From positions 186,001 to 250,000 of the forward strand of contig NZ_JAVFJK010000006.1 in the NCBI RefSeq assembly GCF_030908215.1: a DNA stretch of 64,000 nucleotides. The letters are read 5' to 3'. Source of the DNA: Sinomonas sp. ASV486. GTDB taxonomy: Bacteria; Actinomycetota; Actinomycetes; Actinomycetales; Micrococcaceae. The position numbers and the translations under genes are program-made. The notes beneath the pieces were generated by a model, which was given only the letters and a program-made list of their open reading frames with translations, was not told the origin of the DNA and ran no database searches. This document shows, in pieces, positions 60,251 through 64,000 of the stretch (position 1 is the first letter of the stretch; each line of letters starts with the position of its first letter).

Positions 60251-61079
60251 ACCCGAACTCCTGGAGCCGACGGAGGCGCCCGGGGCCGAACTGAGGCCGT
60301 ACTACCGCCTCACCGTCACCGACGAACAAGTTCTTGCGTATGCCCGCCTGGCGGACGCCGCGGAACGCGCCCGGGAGGCGCTGGCCCGGCTGAAGAACCG
60401 GCGCGACGAAGTGGACCGGCAGCTCGCGGACCTCGCGGCCGAGGTCCAGACCCGTGCCGCCCAGAGGGCCGCGGCTGAGGCCGACGCAGACGCAGCCGCC
60501 GACCGCGGCGACGTCGATGCGGTCGCGGCGGCGACCAGTTACCTCGGCGCACTCGACCGTGTCGAGAAGGCCCGGGCGCTCCGCACCGAGGCTGTGCGCG
60601 CCGATGCGGCCAAGGTTGCCGAGCAGATCGCGACGGCCGCCCAAGAGGCCCAGGAGGCCGCCGATGCACTCGCGGCGGCGCCGATCGGCGTTCCCCGGAG
60701 TGATGTCGATGCGGTCGCCAGGGGCCAGATCGTGGCACTCGTCGAGGCGTGGCCGGGCGATGACCTTGTGCACTTCGTCGAGACGGTGCTCCCGCGGATT
60801 CCTGACTTGGTCGCGGCGTACGCACAGGAGGACCCCGAGGGCTTCATGGCATGCGTCCCACGTGGCGGCCCCGACACACCCGAACCGGCCCCGCACGAGA
60901 TCACGCCCGAGGAGGCCGCCCAGGTCCTCGCCGAGCACCGGCGAGAACAGAACGCGGCTTCCTGGAATGCCGCGGCTCAGGCTCGCGACGCGGCCCAAGG
61001 GCTGGCCGTGAGCGTGCCCACACCCGCCCAGGAGACAGCGGCGACCGAGTGGGCGTGGATGACCGGAGGCACCCAGTGA
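60234..61079 (+). CDS. Coiled-coil protein of element 2 (scaffold candidate)
   Basis: A 281-aa protein. Residues about 35–150 are a long Ala/Glu/Arg-rich coiled coil (ADAAERAREALARLKNRRDEVDRQLADLAAEVQTRAAQRAAAEADADAAAD). The C-terminal part is acidic and contains EAWPGDDLVHFVETVLPRIPDLV. It lies just before the prohead protease, a normal position for a scaffolding or portal-associated protein, but no portal motif is present. Coupled at both ends. Confidence 0.6.
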   Translation: MTAIAEPELLEPTEAPGAELRPYYRLTVTDEQVLAYARLADAAERAREALARLKNRRDEVDRQLADLAAEVQTRAAQRAAAEADADAAADRGDVDAVAAATSYLGALDRVEKARALRTEAVRADAAKVAEQIATAAQEAQEAADALAAAPIGVPRSDVDAVARGQIVALVEAWPGDDLVHFVETVLPRIPDLVAAYAQEDPEGFMACVPRGGPDTPEPAPHEITPEEAAQVLAEHRREQNAASWNAAAQARDAAQGLAVSVPTPAQETAATEWAWMTGGTQ

Positions 61080-61753
61080 TACCGGAAGACACCATCACTT
61101 TCGACGTCCCGATCACTAAGGCGATCGCGGCCGACGCGGCGCCAGACTCCACCGTCTACGTCGAAGGCCTGTGCACGGATGATGATCTCGATCTCGACTC
61201 CCAGATCATCGACCGCGACTTCGCCATCAAGGGCCTGGGCACGTGGTTCGCGGACTGGGGGAACGTCCGGGTCATGCACTCCCCGAACCTCGCGCCCGCT
61301 GGCAAGGCGGTGCAGATGGAGGTCCGGCCGGAGGGCATCTGGGTCCGGACCCACGTCGTCGAGCCCACCGCGGTGCAGCTCGTCAAAGCGGGCGTGTACT
61401 CCGCGTACTCCGTGGGTGTCTCCCAGCCAAGGGTGGTCCACGACCGGATCGCGAAGAATGGCCGCGTCGTGGACGGCATCTTCTCGGAGATCTCCCTCGT
61501 GGACTTCCCCGCGAACCCGCGCTCACGGTTCACGCTCGCGAAGCGGGCCCACAGCGGCCTCATCGAGGTGGTCGAGAAGATCGTCGGCGCACCCGAGACC
61601 CTCGCGGACCGCGTCCGGCGACTCCAGGACCGCGAGCTTGAGGAACTGGTCCGCCAGGCACGGCACCCGAACTCGGACATCGCCCGCCCCGCCCTCGGAA
61701 TCCTCATCAACAAGGTCGGGCCGATCACGGCCGCCGACCTCGTCAACGGCTAA
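61076..61753 (+). CDS. HK97-type prohead protease of element 2
   Basis: A 225-aa serine protease of family U35 that matures capsids. GTG 61076 overlaps the previous stop. VYVEGLCTDDDLDLDSQIIDRDF opens the fold, the catalytic His is in VRVMHSPNLAPAGKA, and the Ser is in YSAYSVGVSQP. FSEISLVDFPANPRSRF matches the C-terminal family signature. A longer frame upstream (from 60851) is a shadow. A capsid gene would be expected nearby but is not present before the window ends. Confidence 0.88.
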   Translation: MIPEDTITFDVPITKAIAADAAPDSTVYVEGLCTDDDLDLDSQIIDRDFAIKGLGTWFADWGNVRVMHSPNLAPAGKAVQMEVRPEGIWVRTHVVEPTAVQLVKAGVYSAYSVGVSQPRVVHDRIAKNGRVVDGIFSEISLVDFPANPRSRFTLAKRAHSGLIEVVEKIVGAPETLADRVRRLQDRELEELVRQARHPNSDIARPALGILINKVGPITAADLVNG

Positions 61754-61770
61754 GAGAAAGGACACACGTC

Positions 61771-62064
61771 ATGGACAACACCCCAACCGCCCCCGCCCCG
61801 CCTCAGCCGGACCCCGACGCGGCTCGCATGAGCCCGTCGTCCACCGACTGGCAGCACGGCGACGTCATGGCCCGCCTCGGCGGCGTCCACATCGTCCCGG
61901 GCATCGCCCCGACCGGCGAGGTGACCAAGGGACCCGATGGTGACAGGGCCCTCGCCTCGAACCTGTCCGGTGTGCCGCTCGCGACCGCAGTGTTCGCCAG
62001 CGCCCGGAGCCGTCCGACCCCGGTGGACCCCGAAGCACTCCCACGGCTGGGAGGTGCCGAATGA
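61771..62064 (+). CDS. 97-aa protein of element 2
   Basis: A Pro/Ala-rich protein (DNTPTAPAPPQPDPDAARMSPSSTDW … PRLGGAE) with one central ordered-looking stretch (GDVMARLGGVHIVPGIAPTGEV). It follows the protease by 17 bases, after GAAAGG. Function unknown; it may be a minor capsid-associated protein. Confidence 0.55.
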   Translation: MDNTPTAPAPPQPDPDAARMSPSSTDWQHGDVMARLGGVHIVPGIAPTGEVTKGPDGDRALASNLSGVPLATAVFASARSRPTPVDPEALPRLGGAE

Positions 62065-62234
62065 GCGGCGTCCAGCACCGTGACGGCGCCTCCGGGCAGA
62101 TCGTCAGCGGACCCCCGCACGACTCGCCGACCGAGGTAACGCATCCGGACAACTCCAGCTCGGAGGCGTTCAGACGCTCGTTCCAGCGCGCGCCGCTCAC
62201 CGAGGGCCGGGCGGCCCCGGCCCCGTCCGACTGA
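62061..62234 (+). CDS. 57-aa protein of element 2
   Basis: ATG 62061 overlaps the previous stop. The frame reads SGVQHRDGASGQIVSGPPHDSPTEVTHPDNSSSEAFRRSFQRAPLTEGRAAPAPSD, Ser/Pro-rich and probably disordered. Function unknown; supported by coupling only. The 190-base spacer that follows holds no gene. Confidence 0.5.
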   Translation: MSGVQHRDGASGQIVSGPPHDSPTEVTHPDNSSSEAFRRSFQRAPLTEGRAAPAPSD

Positions 62235-62427
62235 CCACCACAGCTTCCGGCGCCGGGGCTCCTGACCCGGCCCCGGGGACCGCACCAATGCCATGAGGCG
62301 GCCCGCCACGACGAGGACAGCGGCACCTAGACCGGGCGAATGGCGAGGCGGCCCGGCATGTGACGGCCTCGTTGGTCTCCGCGGGGCTTGTTACTCCTAG
62401 GTGGTGAGATGGGGCAGGATTGCTAGC

Positions 62428-63927
62428 ATGCACGACGACCTCCTTGCCCATGCCGAGATCAATCGGGTGGCAGCCCTAGCCGGGCTCGATTCGAAGAGCC
62501 AAGACAGGCTCGGACAGTTCTTCACTCCGGCAGCGGCAGCAGTCCTCATCGCGAGCATGCCGAGACTGCCCCAGGAAGGTCGAATTTCTGTTCTTGATCC
62601 CGGAGCTGGATCCGGGATGTTGTCTGCGGCCATCGTTTCGCGAGTGCTCGCCGAGCGACCGAACGTATCCGTTCATGTGGTTGCGGTTGAGTGTGACGAG
62701 GCTGTGGTACCGCGGTTGGCCGACACGCTTGAAGCGTGCGTGGTGGCGGGTGGGGGTCGAGTAACGTTCGATATTGTGACGGGCGACTTCATCTCTGTCG
62801 CTACGGGCTTCATCGCTGACCCGAGGCTCACAGGCTTCGATCTGGTCATCCAGAATCCTCCGTACGCCAAACTCGCGGCATCGTCGCCGGTGAGGACCGC
62901 AGTTCGCGAGTTCGGGGCCGACGCCCCCAACCTGTACGCGGCCTTCCTGGCCGTCGCGGCGCAGACTCTCGCGCCGGGGGGCCAATTGGTGGCGATCACG
63001 CCGCGCTCGTTCTGCAATGGGCCGTACTTTGGAGCGTTCCGCTCCTACCTCCTCCATGAACTCGCCCTCGACCGTGTGCATGTGTTCGAGTCCCGGTCGA
63101 CCGTCTTCGCCGACACCGGGGTATTGCAGGAGAACGTCATCATTTCGGCAACGAAGCACGGCAGACGAGAGACAGTGACACTTTCGATTAGTAGGGGCCA
63201 CGAGGACGACGCGTCCCACCGCCAAGTGCCATACGCCGACGTGCTACGCCCCGACGACCTCAACCAATTCATTCGGATCGCCACGGATGACGCCGACACT
63301 GCCATCGCCGAGGAAATGATGGGCCTGCCGTGTACGCTCGCTTCGCTCGGCGTAACCGTGTCCACAGGTCGTGTCGTCGACTTCCGGTCGCGCGAGTGCC
63401 TGCGCTACGAAGGCATCGAAGGGGGGCTTCCCCTGATCTACCCCGGCAATGTTCGCGAGGGCCGCGTGCTCTGGCCCCGGGAGATTCAGAAGGCGCAGTG
63501 GTTCATACCCCTCACCGAGGGGGACGAGAAGATGCTCGTCCCCGAGGGCTGGTACTGCGTCGTTAAGAGGTTCTCGGCCAAGGAAGAGCGGCGACGTATA
63601 GTGGCCGCGGTATGGTCTCCTGAGACCACCCCTGGCCCGGTCGCCTTCGAGAACCACGTCAACGTACTTCATGTGAAGGGTGGGGGCCTCGACCGCCACT
63701 TGGCCTACGGTCTCTCGCTATGGCTGAACTCTTCGGTCGTGGACAAGTTCTTCAGGACCTTCTCGGGCCACACACAGGTCAATGCGACTGATCTCCGGAC
63801 GATGCGCTTCCCGGACACCGCCGCACTCGTGCGGCTCGGCACGGGAGCACCGGAAGCTCTTCCTGGCCAAGACGCGATCGACGCACTCGTTGCCCGCCTG
63901 CTCTACTCGGCCGAGGTAGCCGCATGA
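62428..63927 (+). CDS. N6-adenine DNA methyltransferase of BsuBI/PstI type
   Basis: A 499-aa gamma-class adenine methyltransferase. Motif X/I region RLGQFFTPAAAAVLIASM and SVLDPGAGSGMLSAAIV bind SAM; NPPYAKLAA is the catalytic motif IV (NPPY). It resembles Eco57I-like and BsuBI/PstI methylases, and the following gene is the matching nuclease start. ATG 62428 has AGGA eight bases upstream; GTG 62401 lacks a ribosome site. The pair is cargo in element 2 and would protect the host against other phages while addicting it to the element. Confidence 0.9.
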   Translation: MHDDLLAHAEINRVAALAGLDSKSQDRLGQFFTPAAAAVLIASMPRLPQEGRISVLDPGAGSGMLSAAIVSRVLAERPNVSVHVVAVECDEAVVPRLADTLEACVVAGGGRVTFDIVTGDFISVATGFIADPRLTGFDLVIQNPPYAKLAASSPVRTAVREFGADAPNLYAAFLAVAAQTLAPGGQLVAITPRSFCNGPYFGAFRSYLLHELALDRVHVFESRSTVFADTGVLQENVIISATKHGRRETVTLSISRGHEDDASHRQVPYADVLRPDDLNQFIRIATDDADTAIAEEMMGLPCTLASLGVTVSTGRVVDFRSRECLRYEGIEGGLPLIYPGNVREGRVLWPREIQKAQWFIPLTEGDEKMLVPEGWYCVVKRFSAKEERRRIVAAVWSPETTPGPVAFENHVNVLHVKGGGLDRHLAYGLSLWLNSSVVDKFFRTFSGHTQVNATDLRTMRFPDTAALVRLGTGAPEALPGQDAIDALVARLLYSAEVAA

Positions 63928-64000
63928 ACGCGAACGACATTGTGGCGGAGGCACGCATCCTCCTGGGCATGCTCGGTATGGACGCTGAGCGCACCAATGA
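63924..64000 (+). CDS. BsuBI/PstI-family restriction endonuclease, N-terminus only
   Basis: ATG 63924 overlaps the methylase stop (ATGA). The 25 codons visible read NANDIVAEARILLGMLGMDAERTN, which fits the start of BsuBI/PstI endonucleases (helix then NERS-type segment). The rest is outside the window. The order methylase then nuclease and the overlap are as expected for this R-M type; the assignment from so short a piece is tentative. Confidence 0.6.
   Translation, partial: MNANDIVAEARILLGMLGMDAERTN

Larger units (their letters stand above)
52639..64000. mobile_element. Element 2: second serine-integrase prophage/satellite in comM, 3' end outside the window
   Basis: It starts at the end of the comM central fragment and runs off the window. 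Gene order: integrase, frameshifted HTH protein, initiator candidate with iterons, small coupled genes, a minus-strand gene of unknown function, a resolvase, terminase small subunit-like protein, several small genes, prohead protease, and a BsuBI/PstI-type restriction-modification pair. A capsid gene is expected near the protease but is not seen before the window ends. Tail and lysis genes are absent so far. The order again recalls phiRv1-like elements, but its genes differ from element 1. Confidence 0.8.

Overview
The window is high-GC actinobacterial chromosome. Gene content and order (thiL–DAK2–recG–rsmD, coaD–DUF177–rpmF–rnc–mutM–smc–ftsY, ffh–rpsP–KH–rimM–trmD–rplS–lepB–rnhB–DUF2469–yraN–comM), frequent GTG/TTG starts and GlnR-type operators point to Micrococcaceae, close to Arthrobacter or Sinomonas. 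The genus is an inference from order and composition, not from a search.

Layout. 1–10.4 kb: end of thiL, a DAK2 protein, recG, rsmD, two small proteins, a spermidine-synthase-like methyltransferase fold, an aminotransferase, coaD, and the DUF177–rpmF–rnc–mutM run. 10.5–20.2 kb: smc and ftsY. Between them lies an inserted catabolic-looking cluster (enoyl-CoA hydratase, CaiB-type CoA-transferase, LysR regulator, MHS-family transporter) that shares an operator-like sequence. 20.3–30.6 kb: a secreted copper-radical-oxidase-like protein with a duplicated flanking domain, an MFS exporter, two consecutive amtB–glnK operons each behind a GlnR-like operator array, and a zwf-type dehydrogenase. 30.7–35.8 kb: ffh, a large inverted repeat made of 3+3 copies of a 21-bp unit, thiC under a TPP riboswitch, and an amidohydrolase. 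35.8–43.5 kb: a VOC dioxygenase and the rpsP-to-yraN translation and processing operons, ending in comM.

The most interesting part is 43.25–64 kb. comM (Mg-chelatase-like competence helicase) is split into at least three pieces by two unrelated large-serine-integrase elements. Element 1 (about 43,498–51,436, roughly 7.9 kb) has both ends in the window. It carries an integrase, a small coupled protein, a primase-zinc/RecA-like ATPase, four tiny coupled genes, an HK97-fold major capsid protein with an inserted beta-rich domain, and cargo of unknown function. No portal, large terminase or tail gene is visible, so it looks like a capsid-carrying phage satellite of the phiRv1 kind. Its rejoined attP half-sites form a perfect dyad, and its excision would restore the comM frame at that point. 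Element 2 starts at about 52,640, near the 3' end of comM, and runs off the window. It holds an integrase, a frameshifted HTH excisionase-like gene, a winged-helix initiator candidate containing palindromic iterons, a second small serine recombinase, a terminase-small-subunit-like protein, an HK97 prohead protease, and the start of a BsuBI/PstI-type restriction-modification pair. A separate minus-strand gene of unknown function may be defence cargo.

As assembled, comM should be inactive unless both elements excise.
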